Assembly (NCBI RefSeq): GCF_040581485.1
Contig: NC_090129.1
Location: 16,921,264-16,985,263, forward strand
DNA: 64,000 nucleotides
Direction: 5' to 3'
DNA from: Linepithema humile
Taxonomy: Eukaryota; Arthropoda; Insecta; Hymenoptera; Formicidae
Shown here: positions 51,504 through 61,944 of the stretch, in pieces
Numbering within the stretch: position 1 is the first letter of the stretch
Layout of the letters: the number at the start of each line of letters is the position of its first letter
The notes under the pieces: generated by a model
Database searches by the model: none
What the model saw: only the letters and a program-made list of their open reading frames with translations
What the model was told of the DNA's origin: nothing
Translations under genes and position numbers: made by a program

Positions 51504-51537
51504 AACTGACTAGACGTGAATGACCGAATACGATATA
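51504..51537 (-). promoter_or_regulatory. Predicted core promoter of zinc-finger copy 3 (TATA + Inr)
   Basis: TATATCG (51537-51531) is 30 bases upstream of the A of TCAGTT (51509-51504), followed by the same GAAACAGACACAATG as in the other copies, although the gene body is badly broken. Confidence 0.6.
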
Positions 51538-51739
51538 CAGAAGCCTCTCTACCAAAAAACGTTAAAAGAAAACAAGGGAAGAAATAAGGTAAACTTTTTC
51601 ATTTGAATGAAAATATTGATACGTCGGTTAGGCCTGTTCAACACTTATCAAAAAACGCGGTGGAATTTCACTGTACTAGACATGTTACAACTTATTTCTT
51701 GAACAAATAATATTTTAAGAAATATTATATATTTAATTA

Positions 51740-52260
51740 CTTGTATCTTAAATAATTACAATATCAAAGAAATACACGTAATTTATCGAATTCATTGATA
51801 CTGCGATAAATGCAACTGATATACAATGATTGCAGAAATATAAAAGTGCGTATTTATCTTCATATTACGTAATATACATATATTATCCGAATATATTATG
51901 CAGTATGTTTATGTATTTTTGGCTTATAATTTGATTTTTTAATAATTTTACAAATGTTTCGTTAAAACTATATTGCTAAAAAATATTACGAATTCATTGC
52001 TACATATTTTACATCTTTTATTTCGCTGTTTTTTTATAAGAAGCAAGAATATGAGAAAAAAAATATAAAAAAAAAATTTTAAATATTTATTTGAAAGAAT
52101 TTAAATTAAATAGATATTAATAGATATAAATAGTTAATTAGATATTAATAGGTAATAAATAGATATTAAATAAATATAAATAGATTGAATAAAAGCAAAG
52201 AAAATCGAATAAATGGTAGCATAGTAACTGATCAATTTTTATTAATCAATCTACATTGTT
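51740..52260. other. AT-rich spacer with degenerate TAGATATTAA repeats
   Basis: Continues upstream homology with 47.4-47.9 kb, then with 55.75-55.98 kb (AAATGGTAGCATAGTAACT against AAATGGCAGCATAATAACT). Bases 52110-52190 are imperfect TAGATATTAA/TAAATAG repeats. No gene. Confidence 0.55.
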
Positions 52261-52263
52261 GTA

Positions 52264-53033
52264 CTGGGTGTCCCATGGGAAGTTGCTGAAAATAATTAGC
52301 TGTCATTATTAAATACACATACAAAGCGGAAAAAGTAACATACTTTAGCAGGGGACATTTTGCAGTTTTATTTGCATATAAACTAAACACAATATTTTTA
52401 CTATTAAATAAACATTTATTAAAAAATGTCAAATATCGATAACTTTATCGGTATATATTTTCAAAGTGCATGCCGTTAGAGTTATAACGAAAATTAAGTG
52501 GAAACTATAACTATAATTTCAAATTTTGTTTCATAAAATTTTTTCACAGTTTCGAAAAGTGACATTTTTTGTTATAATTCTGACTGTGCGCATTTCAAAA
52601 ATATACACCACTGCTCGGAATTAGATGCAACTTTCAAGTTGATTTCTGAGACAACGCCTACTATCCCCCCCACGACCGCTCGAGACTCGATCGCGCGTTT
52701 TAAGCCTCAAGAGTGTCCTTACATAAGAAATATGCTAAGATTGTATCTTCCGCCACAAATCGTCATTATAATACAAATAGAAAATATACTAAGAAATCAG
52801 CTCGAAAGTTACATGTAATTCCGAGAACTGATAAACCATCAAAATTTGGCACATTTTATAAACGTTTAAAGATAAAAATATTTCCGATTGATTTTAGTTT
52901 ATATATATGTATATAATTTAGTTAATATACAATATACTGCAAAATGTCCTATGTTACGAGATATTTTATTTTTCTTTCTCCCTATGTACGTTTAAAAATG
53001 ACAACTAATTAGTTTCAGCAACTTCCCATTGAG
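52264..53033. mobile_element. About 770-bp element with imperfect terminal inverted repeats, TA flanks
   Basis: The left end runs CTGGGTGTCCC then ATGGGAAGTTGCTGAAA, and on to AATTAGCTGTCATT. The right end in reverse complement is CTCAATGGGAAGTTGCTGAAA, then TAATTAGTTGTCATT, lacking several bases of the outer motif. TA lies outside both ends. The related DNA at 55.95-56.05 kb runs through this point without it, supporting an insertion. The outermost right end is eroded, so its exact limit is uncertain. Internal frames (for example 52713-52916) are unlike known transposases. Confidence 0.65.
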
Positions 53034-53039
53034 TACCTT

Positions 53040-53745
53040 GTGCTATCATTTCTGTGTTACACTTGCAAATGATGCAACACTAATGTATGAAATTGTAATT
53101 CAATTTTTACTCAACAAAAGATTTCTGTATTGCATTTGGGTAAGAACATATCTATATTTTAAAAGCTGAATTTTAAAAGCTGAATAAAGATTAAAATTAG
53201 ATCAATCAAATAATTTTTATTATAGTGTATCTTGTTCTGAAAAATTGAATTTTAATCTTTAATTTGCAATTTTGTGTCTTCAATGAATGGTTTGACTAAA
53301 AAATGTTTTGAATCGAATTTCGGAATTTGCAGGAATTATCCCAAAAAAGGTTGGTCTATATTTAAACTAAATTTTATGCAACATTTACGCGATTTATTTG
53401 AATATCAATATTATTAAATTTTTATGTATTCATCTTTGTATTACTTCCGAAATAATCAAGATACGATTTTAAATATGAAAATTGTCAATTCTGAAATAAA
53501 TCGCATCGGCATCGTAAAGAAGATACAGCACCACATCACTTTATGCGTCTCGTGCAAATTCTCATTTTATATAATTATATCGATATGTATTTCTACAAGA
53601 AACATTCAAGAAACAGTCGTCAAAGAACAAATCTCGGAAATTACTGTTGTTCGTCAAAAAATGCGACCTGTAAATTTAAACTAATAACATTGGCTTGATA
53701 TAGCCTTGATCTCGGCAAGCTCCGTGTATGCAATATTATCATATC
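53040..53745 (+). repeat. About 700-bp direct repeat, copy 1
   Basis: Runs from the GTTACACTTG region to AATAACATTGGCTTGATATAG and the CAAGCTCC motif. The copy at 56.02-56.74 kb matches it in order and orientation with many substitutions. Neither copy keeps a long common reading frame. Confidence 0.75.
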
Positions 53746-53749
53746 AGTA

Positions 53750-55235
53750 TCGTAGCCCATCACAGTTCACTTCGTGGAAATTATATCGTCGAAAAGAGAC
53801 TTTTATCGGTATTAAATTTGGATTAAGAGAGTTTGAGAAGTGTCTATTTTCACAAATGTAAAACTGCGCGATCGAATGGCCCGCGTTCCTCTTTTCACTT
53901 TGCTCTCGCAGTTGCAACACTAATACAATGATCATCGGCGTACTGATTGAATGTTTCGCTCCTCGACTTGAGAGATACTCGTTCCATGCATCTTGCAAAG
54001 TATTCATTGTCCTGTACGTTGAATATCGTTAGTTACCTTGGTAATCGATCGTCTGCGCGCCGCGAAAAGCTCATTCCATGCATCGTGTGACTATGCCATT
54101 GCGTAATTGCAATAATTCGTTACGAATTTTGCACAAAACATTTAGTTCTTTCTGCACGTGACTTTCTGCGCGTGGCTACTCGTGGTTACTTTACTGCTAA
54201 ATATCATATAATTGATCATGCATACTTTACTGTTATAATAGTAACAATTGTATGCAATAATGTTGACGGAATTTTTTTCTGCTGTAAATGTGATAATTTA
54301 TAACGTCCAACATAAATCTGTTTTAACCTGTGAGTAATCTGTTTTGATCTTTGAGTATGTGCGTTGAATAATGCGTTGTTTTGTTCATCATACATTCGAC
54401 TTGCGCAAAATCTACATATAAACATTATAGATCTTTGAGCCAAATGCTATGCCGGCAACATTTTTCGTGAATCTGTAAAAATCCAGTACAAATTCAACGA
54501 CAACCTACACTGTAAAAAACTGCTGCGTAAATTTACAATAATTATAGTGGATAATATTAAAATCAATAATTGCAAACGTGAATTTCCACACGCATGTAAA
54601 TTTACAATTTAAAGATAAATTTAATTTCTTGTGTTAAAATTTCAGGTTGAGTAGTATATTTCAAAATATTAAACACATTTACACAATCTACTTAAATATA
54701 CGATATACAATGATAATTATATCGATTTATCATATCATTACTATTTCTGCAAAATTGAATATAAAAGATAGATGAGATGTGTAAAAAATACGAGTCAAAA
54801 AGATGTAACACATATAATGCTGAATGTGTTTGACGTACGGCTGAAGAAATCATTATTTATCTTGTTCCAATGCTAAATCTTTCTGTTGAATTTTAGAAAT
54901 GTAGTATACAGGGTATTCTATTTTATTTTTGACATCAAATATCTCAAAAAATATTAGAGATACGGAAAAGTACTTCAGACAAAAATTGTACGTTCTTAAG
55001 GGAAACAAATAATGGTATAATTAATTATTTAAAAAAAAAAAACAACAATTTTTTAAGGTCAAAAACTCGCGAGTAATGACTGCGGCATGCGGCCGTGCGT
55101 TATCCTGCATAAGGAAAAAACTTCTTCCTATGCGACGACTCATTGATAGCACATGAGGTCGCTAACTCACATAGCAGAGAGGGTTTGCAGTCATTAAATA
55201 CCGTGGAAGTAACGAACCGCGGGGTCCTTATCTCT
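53750..55235. other. Gene-free stretch
   Basis: Mixed composition. An 87-codon minus-strand frame (53744-54007) has ordinary amino-acid composition but no recognised family. Bases 54388-54460 match 42615-42690. The motif ACAGGGTATTCTATTTTATT at 54911 resembles the end of a mariner-type element, but I could not find its partner. Confidence 0.4.
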
Positions 55236-55241
55236 GCTGTG

Positions 55242-55246
55242 ACACA

Positions 55247-55277
<31 letters not shown>

Positions 55278-55287
55278 GCGCGCGCGC
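55242..55287. repeat. AC/GC alternating dinucleotide tract
   Basis: About ten AC units followed directly by about twelve GC units, an alternating purine-pyrimidine run able to form Z-DNA. Open frames here on both strands come from the repeat. Confidence 0.9.
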
Positions 55288-55339
55288 ACACGCATACAGA
55301 CGATGTGCAAAATCTGACTAGTAACCTCGCCGTGGTGCA

Positions 55340-56015
55340 CATCTGGTAACGGTAATGCCGGTGGTAGATGTCAAAAATGCAAGTGTTACTTTAAAGTGCT
55401 GTAACTTTGCGAAAAAAATCGCAGCAACTTGCTTTTTTTTAATTAAAGGGAAAGGTTCAAGTTTTATGCCGCTGCAAACGACATTCCAAAAAAAATTTTA
55501 GCAAGCCCGTGCATTCCGTCAAACTTTGCAATTTTCAATATAACAAACATGTCCTCAGATTTAAGGGATTACAGTGGTAAGGGTGCATTAAACTTAAAAT
55601 CGAGACACAGTATCTTGAAGTAAAGATTTCAGGCTTTAGTTTAATAAAAATCATGATTCTACAATGATTTTTCGCGGACTTATCGTCAGTCAAAATTGGT
55701 TAATTTTTGCCCAAAATTTTTCTGTTATAATTTTTTTGAGCAGTATATATTGCATTCAATATTATTAATTTATTGATTAATATTTTATGAATACATTAAT
55801 GTGTTTTCTTTTATTTCGCTATTTAAAATTTTTGATAAAAAATAGTTATATAAGTAAAAAAGAAAATTATGAATAGTTATTTCAAAGAAAATTAAATTAA
55901 ATAGATATCGTAAATTAAACATTAGCAAACAAAGGCGCATAAATGGCAGCATAATAACTCAATTTTATCAATTTTATCCATTCACAATGTTATATTATAA
56001 TTTTTGTATTACACT
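55340..56015. other. Gene-free stretch
   Basis: Contains a part (55740-55980) related to 51.9-52.25 kb. Otherwise AT-rich, with no gene or clear inverted repeat. Confidence 0.45.
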
Positions 56016-56019
56016 TGTA

Positions 56020-56740
56020 AGTCATACTATTTAAAAAACTGAAATGTATGAAATTGTATAATTCAATTTTTTCTCAAGAAAAAATTTTTGTATTGCATTT
56101 CAATAAATCTATATCAGAGTAGATTTTAAAGACTAAGTTTACAAATTGGAAATTAAACTTAATCCAATCATATAATAATTTCAATTTTAATGCATTTTGT
56201 TCTAAAAATTCGAATTTCAACCCATAATTTGCAATTTTCCATGTTTAATAAATGGTCTGACTAAAAAAATATTTTGAATTATATCTTAAACAAAATATTT
56301 GCAGGTAGAATCGCGGAAATGTTGGTTTTTATTTATACAAAATTTTATTTAACATCTGCACGATTTTTTTTAATACGAATATTATAAAAAATTTTATGTA
56401 TTTATCTTTGTTTATTTTTGAAATATGCAAAGTACGATTTTAAATATTAGAACTATCAATTCTGAAAGAAATGGCATCGGTATCGAGAAAAAGAATAACA
56501 CCGCATTAAATTATTGTACCCGATGCATCTTGTGTATATTTTTATTGTATATAATTATATCGATAAATATGTTTGTATGAAATATTCGAGAAACAATCCT
56601 TAAAGATTGTCAAAGGGCTGTCGCAAATCTCTAAAACTGCTGTTGTTCGTAAAAAAAAAACGACCTGTAAACGCGAGCTAATAACATTGACTTGAGATAG
56701 CCTTGATTATCGCAAGCTCCATATGAACTATGATCCACAT
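56020..56740 (+). repeat. About 700-bp direct repeat, copy 2
   Basis: Partner of 53040-53745, ending AATAACATTGACTTGAGATAG and CGCAAGCTCC. The upstream flank (55.75-56.0 kb) also matches that of the first copy (51.9-52.26 kb), so the duplicated segment was longer and was later interrupted by the 770-bp element. Confidence 0.75.
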
Positions 56741-56744
56741 CATA

Positions 56745-57405
56745 ATTCATCATCAAGAGACACGGTAGTGTCTCGCGCCAAGTTCACGCGCAGCGCAAGA
56801 CCGACCGTGTATCTTTACGCGAGCACATGAGCTGATAGGAGTCGAGATTTTCATATCTCAATAATGCGTGGACCGATCGAATTTATAATAGGCTCAATCG
56901 ATAGAGCACATGCGATTTACATAATAAAAGTATCTTTACTTTTTTTGTACATGCTTTCTAAAAAAATATATTAATTGCCAAAGTTTGCCAAAGTCGAAAT
57001 ATGCCGAAATCTATGTAAGTTTGGTCGTCGTCGTCGTCTGTTCGTCATCCTTCTCTAATATATAAGTTTGTCCTTTGTCAACTAGAAGCATCAAAATGCG
57101 ACATGGTTGTCCTTTTCTACATCCCGTAAAATGTCGATTCCCGCATAAGAGCGTCTTTTTTCTTTCCTTTCTTTTTCTAAAAGATGTCTATCCTTTTCCA
57201 ACATGGCGTCGCTCAGACCTGTCAGCTCGCAGCTTTGATAATACTAATCACATTGATATAATTAATATCGGTCGTAAAATGTATATGTAACGTGTTGTGG
57301 AGACGAATAGAGATAGTGTATATCAAAATAATAGCATTCTTTATAAAAAAAATTTTTCTTGTCTTGAAGTGCAGAAGTGTAGCAACACACATGCTGACAA
57401 CACTC
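56745..57405. other. Gene-free stretch
   Basis: Begins with a GGTAGTGTCTCGCGCCAAGTT motif (56765-56785) that recurs in related form near 61.57 kb. The rest is mixed composition with a GTC triplet run near 57030. No gene seen. Confidence 0.45.
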
Positions 57406-57848
57406 TTAAAAGGAACGTTCACAAGTATCCCCTCACGATTTGATTCTCCTTAAAATATGTTGTAAAACATACAATTTGAGAAGACACGTATTTTTTTATA
57501 GCGGCCCTAACTCAAATTTAAGGGGTGAAACACCCTTTTGAAAAAAAACGAGTTTTTTCTTTGTGTGTAACTATCGCCAAAACCGTAAGAGATATAAAAA
57601 AATGTTTCAAGTAGAAGTTATATGGCTTGTAATAAGCTTTATAACTGTGTAGTTGGATTTTCAAAAAATGTAATTTTTTTAGTTTACCCCCACTCCTTGG
57701 TATTATTTTTTTGAATTTCAAAATTTTTGTAATGACAAAAGTTGTAGCATTTTTTACGCTGAATTCAACCATATATGATTTTATTATGTTCCGAAATCGC
57801 ATCTTTCAAAAATGAGTCATCAGTATCACATTATATGCGTCGCGCTGC

Positions 57849-58088
57849 ATGACGCATTGTTTATACCGCACTTGTGTTGTGCATTGTCGCAAAATAAATA
57901 TAAAAATGACATGTTATTATATATTTGAGAAAGAAAAGTTAACTAAAATTGTTGCTAAAGCATCCCTTCCACATTACACTCTTATAGATAATCGCTGCAT
58001 TTCGTGCGCAGCGCGTTGTTATATGCAAGTTAGCTATCAGCGCATATTACACTTTGAAGTTTTGCTTGCAGTAACCACGGGAAAATAA
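57849..58088 (+). CDS. Uncharacterised 79-codon frame, left palindrome arm
   Basis: ATG-started frame reading towards the centre of the palindrome. The product is rich in C, I, K and Y (contains CYYIFEKEKLTKIVAKASL and a later C-x2-CAARC pattern), has no signal peptide and no recognised domain. Relative to the other arm, four extra bases near 57850-57857 shift the frame, so upstream codons present in the right arm are lost here. The encoded sequence is otherwise identical except for two residues (C/S and V/I). Such short frames can arise by chance; preservation in both arms may only reflect recent duplication. Confidence 0.25.
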   Translation: MTHCLYRTCVVHCRKINIKMTCYYIFEKEKLTKIVAKASLPHYTLIDNRCISCAARCYMQVSYQRILHFEVLLAVTTGK

Positions 58089-58620
58089 TTTATGAAACGA
58101 AAACAGTGAATGAATCAATCTATTCAACATATATCTACCCTGACTCTACCTTCTTGGCCCAACTTGACTGAGAATAAAATAAAATATAAAATTCTGTACA
58201 GTTTACTCTTTTTCAATAATTTTAATATACTGCGATTCTACATACTATTACATTCCACTAAATTACTACAATTTTTTTAAACTATGGTATATAAAATGTA
58301 TATTATAAGTATAATTATAATATATATAAATAAGCTTATATATATATAAAAGCTTATTTATTGTATCAATATATTATAATTATACTTATAATATACATTT
58401 TATATTTCAAGATTTTATATACCATAGTTTAAAAAAATCGTAGTAATTTAATAGAATGTAATAGTATATAGAATATATCGCAGTATATTAAAATTATTGA
58501 AAAAGAGTAAACTGTACAGAATTTTATATTTCAATTCATTGTCAGTTAAGTCGGGCCAAGAGGGTAGAGTCAGGGTGGATATATGTTGAATAGATTCATT
58601 CACTGTTTTCGTTTCATAAA

Positions 58621-58893
58621 TTATTTTCCCGTGGTCACTGCAAGCAAAATTTCAAAGTGTAATATGCGCTGATAGCTAACTTGCATATAACAACGCGCTG
58701 CGCACGAAATGCAGCGATTATCTATAAGAGTGTAATGTGGAAGGGATGCTTTAGCAACAATTTTAGTTAACTTTTCTTTCTCAAATATATAATAACATGT
58801 CATTTTTATATTTATTTTGCGACTATGCACAACACAAGTGCGGTATAAACGGTCATGCAGCGCGACGCATATAATGTGATACTGATGACTCAT
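58621..58893 (-). CDS. Uncharacterised 90-codon frame, right palindrome arm
   Basis: Mirror copy of the left-arm frame, starting at an upstream ATG (MSHQYHIICVALHD) that is out of frame in the left arm. Both copies read towards the centre. The cysteine cluster DNRCISCAARC could suggest metal binding or a disulfide-rich fold, but this is guesswork. No known family recognised. Confidence 0.25.
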   Translation of the reverse strand: MSHQYHIICVALHDRLYRTCVVHSRKINIKMTCYYIFEKEKLTKIVAKASLPHYTLIDNRCISCAARCYMQVSYQRILHFEILLAVTTGK

Positions 58894-59388
58894 TTTTGAA
58901 AGATGCGATTTCGGAACATAATAAAATCATATATGGTTGAATTCAACGTAAAAAATGCTACAACTTTTGTCATTACAAAAATTTTGAAATTTGAAAAAAT
59001 AATAACAAGGGGTGGGGGTAAATTAAAAAAATTTCATTTTTTGAAAATTTAACTACACAGTTATAAAGCCCATTACAAGCCATACAACTTCTATTTGAAA
59101 TATTTTTTTATCTCCTACGGTTTTGGCGATAGTTACACACAAAGAAAAAAACCGTTTTTTTTTTCAAAGGAGTGTTTGATCCCTTAAATTTGAGTTAGGG
59201 CCGCTATAAAAAAATACGTGTCTCCTCAAATTGTATGTTTTACATATTTCAAAGAGAATCAAATCGGAGGAGGGGACACTTGTGAACGTTCCCTTGTTAG
59301 TATTCTGTAGTTAGTGGACAGAAAGTGTACTTTGTGCACATTGGTGGAATCGGCAGGTATGTTATGTTTATAGAGAAGAAATGTCGAA

Positions 59389-59547
59389 GGCCGGTATTCA
59401 TAGTCCGTTCTTATATTTAAGATTGTCTTAAGCACGGACTTATATTCGCTCTCTTCGTCACACATAGATTGTGTCTGACGAAGAGAGCGAATATAAGTTC
59501 GTGCTTAAGACAATCTTGAATATAAGAACGGACTATGAATACCGCCC
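59389..59547. mobile_element. 159-bp palindromic MITE, copy a
   Basis: Near-perfect inverted repeat starting GGCCGGTATTCATAGTCCG and ending with its complement, meeting at a short ACATAGATTGTGT loop. A second copy is at 60942-61101. The stem includes TCTTAAGCAC and GCTCTCTTCGTC. Flanking bases do not give a clear target duplication, so the superfamily is undetermined. Confidence 0.85.
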
Positions 59548-59849
59548 TAACACTTGGATTGAAGCTGACGATACGCTAATTAAAAAAAGACAATGGCTTA
59601 GAAGTGCTAAAGATGTTTTTGTCATTCTTACAGAAATTTGATCAAAAGTAATCTGTTTTTATATATGAAAAAACGCAATAACTTAGAAATACAGATGGTT
59701 TTTTATACCTTTTTTATGATCACTAATAATTTTCTTATAAAACATGTTGTAAAATATAAAAAAAAATTATTAGGTTTGTATAATATAAGATTTCTATAAT
59801 CAAAAAGAGGATCGTCGTATTGAAAATATGACGGGAGTGATGGTGGGAT

Positions 59850-60279
59850 ATTATTACCATTATTTTTACTAAAAAAAAAGAATCATATTTATTAAAATTA
59901 TTTTTACTAAAAAAAAGAAATGATATCTCACAAAAAAACCTTTTTTTAAAAAAAGGTAAAAAAAGGGCGCCAAGTACACGCCTTGTTATATTAAAAAAAA
60001 GTTTTCCTCATAAAAAAACCTTTCCAGAAAATTGTTTTTTTAAAAAAAGTTTTCCTCATAAAAAATCTTTTCAAAGAACTGTACTTTCACAAATATATTA
60101 TATTAAAAAAAAGTTTTTCTCACAAAAAACCTTTTCAAAAAAAGTTGTATATATTATAAAAAACTTTCCAAAAAGATTGTATTTCCAAAAATATATTATA
60201 AAAAAATTTTTTTTTTTAAATTATATATATTTATTATAAAAAACCTTTCCAAAAAAATTGTACTTTTAAAAAAAGTTGT
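59850..60279. repeat. Degenerate A/T-rich tandem repeats (AAAAAACCTTTCCAAAAA type)
   Basis: Loose repeats of a unit containing CCTTTCCAAAAA, TTGTA and TATATTATAAAAAA, each about 50-60 bases, with strong A-run length variation. They stop where the foldback element begins. A GGCGCCAAGTACACG sequence at 59968 recalls the GCCAAGTT motif of that element. Confidence 0.55.
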
Positions 60280-60802
60280 ATATACCAAATAAAAATTTGC
60301 TACATATTCTGCCTATAAAAGAGGTGATATCAGAAAATGACGCCAAGTTTAAATAAAAAACCTTTCAAAAAAAGTTGCATGTATATTTAGTTATTTATTT
60401 AAAAATGATATTTATGTTTATATCTAGTTAATTCTTCTTAAGTATACTTTTTAAAATAATTGCATCTGTATCTAGTTATTTTTTTTATATCTGTATCTAG
60501 TTAAATAAAAAAATTTTTCAAATTTAATTAAAATAAAAAATATTACAAAATTTTGCAAAAAACTTGGCGCTGCTATAAAATAGCCTTCATTGCTCTATAA
60601 TATTTTAAGATGTATAATAATATTTTAAGGCTATTTTATAGCAGCGCCAAGTTTTTTGCGAAATATTGTAATATTTTTTTATTTTAATTAAATTTGAAAA
60701 ATTTTTTTATTTAACTAGATACAGATATAAAAAAAATAACTAGATACAGATGCAATTATTTTAAAAAGTATACTTAAGAAGAATTAACTAGATATAAACA
60801 TA

Positions 60803-61426
60803 GGTTGCGTTCCGTTTTGCGCATAGCACGCATTGTTCGCATCGCTAATGCTTAGCGCATTGGCTGCGTTTCGTTTCATTATGCGCATGATACATGCTTT
60901 GAAACGGAACGATATTGAACGCATTAGAAGCGGAAAATCAAGGGCGGTATTCATAGTCTCTTCTTATATTCAAAATCGTCTTAAGCACGGACTTATATTC
61001 GCTCTCTTCGTCAAACATAGATTGTGTCTGACGAAGAAAGCGAATATAAGTTCGTGCTTAAGACGATCTTGAATATAAGAACGGACTATGAATACCGGCC
61101 CAAAATGGATTTCACAATAAATTGCGCTATCAATGTGACAATGTTTTTAATTGATGAAATGAGTGACAGTAATAGTAGTGAATCATCAATGACTCTTCCT
61201 ATTTTGACACTTTTTACAATATCGCTATCAATCGCCATATGCAATTACGTAATCGCATGGAACGCATAAGCTGCTGCAACTCAAACTTGAGGTAGCTGAT
61301 GCGTGTATTATGCGCTGCAGGTGGTGGGGATCTAGGGAATTCTAAGCGCTGTTCATGCGCGCATTGAGTGAAACAGAACGTTTTCTATGTAATTTGTGCG
61401 CATAATGTGCGAAACGGAACGCAACC
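60803..61426. mobile_element. 624-bp element with 22-bp terminal inverted repeats and ATA target duplication
   Basis: The left end is GGTTGCGTTCCGTTTTGCGC and the right end in reverse complement GGTTGCGTTCCGTTTCGCAC. ATA flanks it at 60800-60802 and 61427-61429. The opposite arm of the host foldback element shows the empty site with one ATA. A three-base duplication is used by PIF/Harbinger elements, though ATA is not the usual TWA; assignment is tentative. It carries the 160-bp MITE inside and no transposase. Confidence 0.85.
60942..61101. mobile_element. 160-bp palindromic MITE, copy b, nested in the 624-bp element
   Basis: Begins GGGCGGTATTCATAGTC and ends with the complement GACTATGAATACCGGCCC. 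Same stem and loop as the copy at 59389, with a few substitutions. AA lies directly outside both ends, too little to prove a target duplication. Confidence 0.85.
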
Positions 61427-61573
61427 ATAAATATCATTTTTAAATAAATAACTAGATATACATGCAACTTTTTTTGAAAGGTTCTTTATTTAAACTTGGC
61501 GTCATTTTCTGATATCACCTCTTTTATAGGCAGAATATGTAGCGAATTTTTATTTGGTATATCAGGAGATGCG

Positions 61574-61662
61574 GTAGTGTCTCCGGCCAAGTTCAAAAAA
61601 CGACACTACTAAGTCAGGAAAAGAATCTCTGGCAAAGTTCAGAAAATGACACTACTAAGTCT
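61574..61662. repeat. Two direct repeats with GCCAAGTTC and GACACTACTAAGTC
   Basis: Units at 61581-61615 and 61628-61662 share GGC(C/A)AAGTTC, AAAA and GACACTACTAAGTC. GTAGTGTC at 61574 pairs with GACACTAC at 61602, so a small hairpin is possible. Confidence 0.6.
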
Positions 61663-61664
61663 CT

Positions 61665-61944
61665 TATTCTGCGCGCACAAAGTCGACTTTTCGGGGGTTT
61701 GTAGCAACTAAAATATAAAAAATTTTATAAAAACACATAGTATATCCTTAAAGGCGGCATCGCTACGACTAATTTGAGCCAAAAAAAATTTAATTTGGTC
61801 CAGCCGTTTCAGAGATACAAGCGTTCAAAAAGTGATGTTGGTAATGCAAAAATTAAGAAACGTCGTCTCCTTATTCTTCTCCTCTGTCCGCAGGGGCGGA
61901 TGAAGAATTTACGGGACCCAGAGTATTATCATTATCATTAAAAT
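61665..61944. other. Short gene-free stretch
   Basis: Between the direct repeats and the minisatellite I see no repeat, gene or transposon end. Confidence 0.4.

Larger units (their letters stand above)
48040..51730. repeat. Tandem duplicated block, unit B (holds zinc-finger copy 3)
   Basis: Second copy of the block at 44.1-47.4 kb, in the same orientation, including the AT-rich 3' region, gene and promoter. It has diverged by many substitutions and small indels and carries the TTAA-flanked insertion that unit A lacks. Confidence 0.85.
57411..59294. mobile_element. 1.88-kb palindrome (foldback element), arms about 940 bp
   Basis: The left arm starts AGGAACGTTCACAAG and the right arm ends with its near-exact complement (CTTGTGAACGTTCCCTT). 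The arms match, with scattered substitutions and small indels, all the way to a centre near 58344, where AATAAGCTT faces AAGCTTATT around a TA-rich tip. Both arms hold the same 79-90 codon frame. No target duplication is certain, so it may be a foldback transposon or an inverted duplication; the clean boundaries favour a transposon. No transposase is recognisable. Confidence 0.8.
60280..61562. mobile_element. Foldback element with 308-bp arms, split by a nested insertion
   Basis: The left arm (60280-60587) starts ATATACCAAATAAAAATT and ends GCGCTGCTATAAAATAGCCT. The right arm is its reverse complement, from 60628 to 61562, interrupted by the 624-bp element. With that and one ATA removed, both arms are 308 bp around a 40-base loop. 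Motifs TGACGCCAAGTTT and AACTTGGCGCTGC occur in each arm. No coding capacity. Confidence 0.85.

Noticed and set aside
53744..54007. 87-codon minus-strand frame
   Set aside because: Ordinary composition, but it overlaps the edge of a diverged direct repeat and has no recognised homologue.
54911..54940. ACAGGGTATTCTATTTTATT like the end of a mariner element
   Set aside because: No matching inverted end was found within the following kilobases.
59259..59465. 68-codon frame, and a similar 81-codon frame at 61024-61269
   Set aside because: Both are translations of the 160-bp palindromic MITE and its flank; the similarity is due to the repeat, not a gene family.
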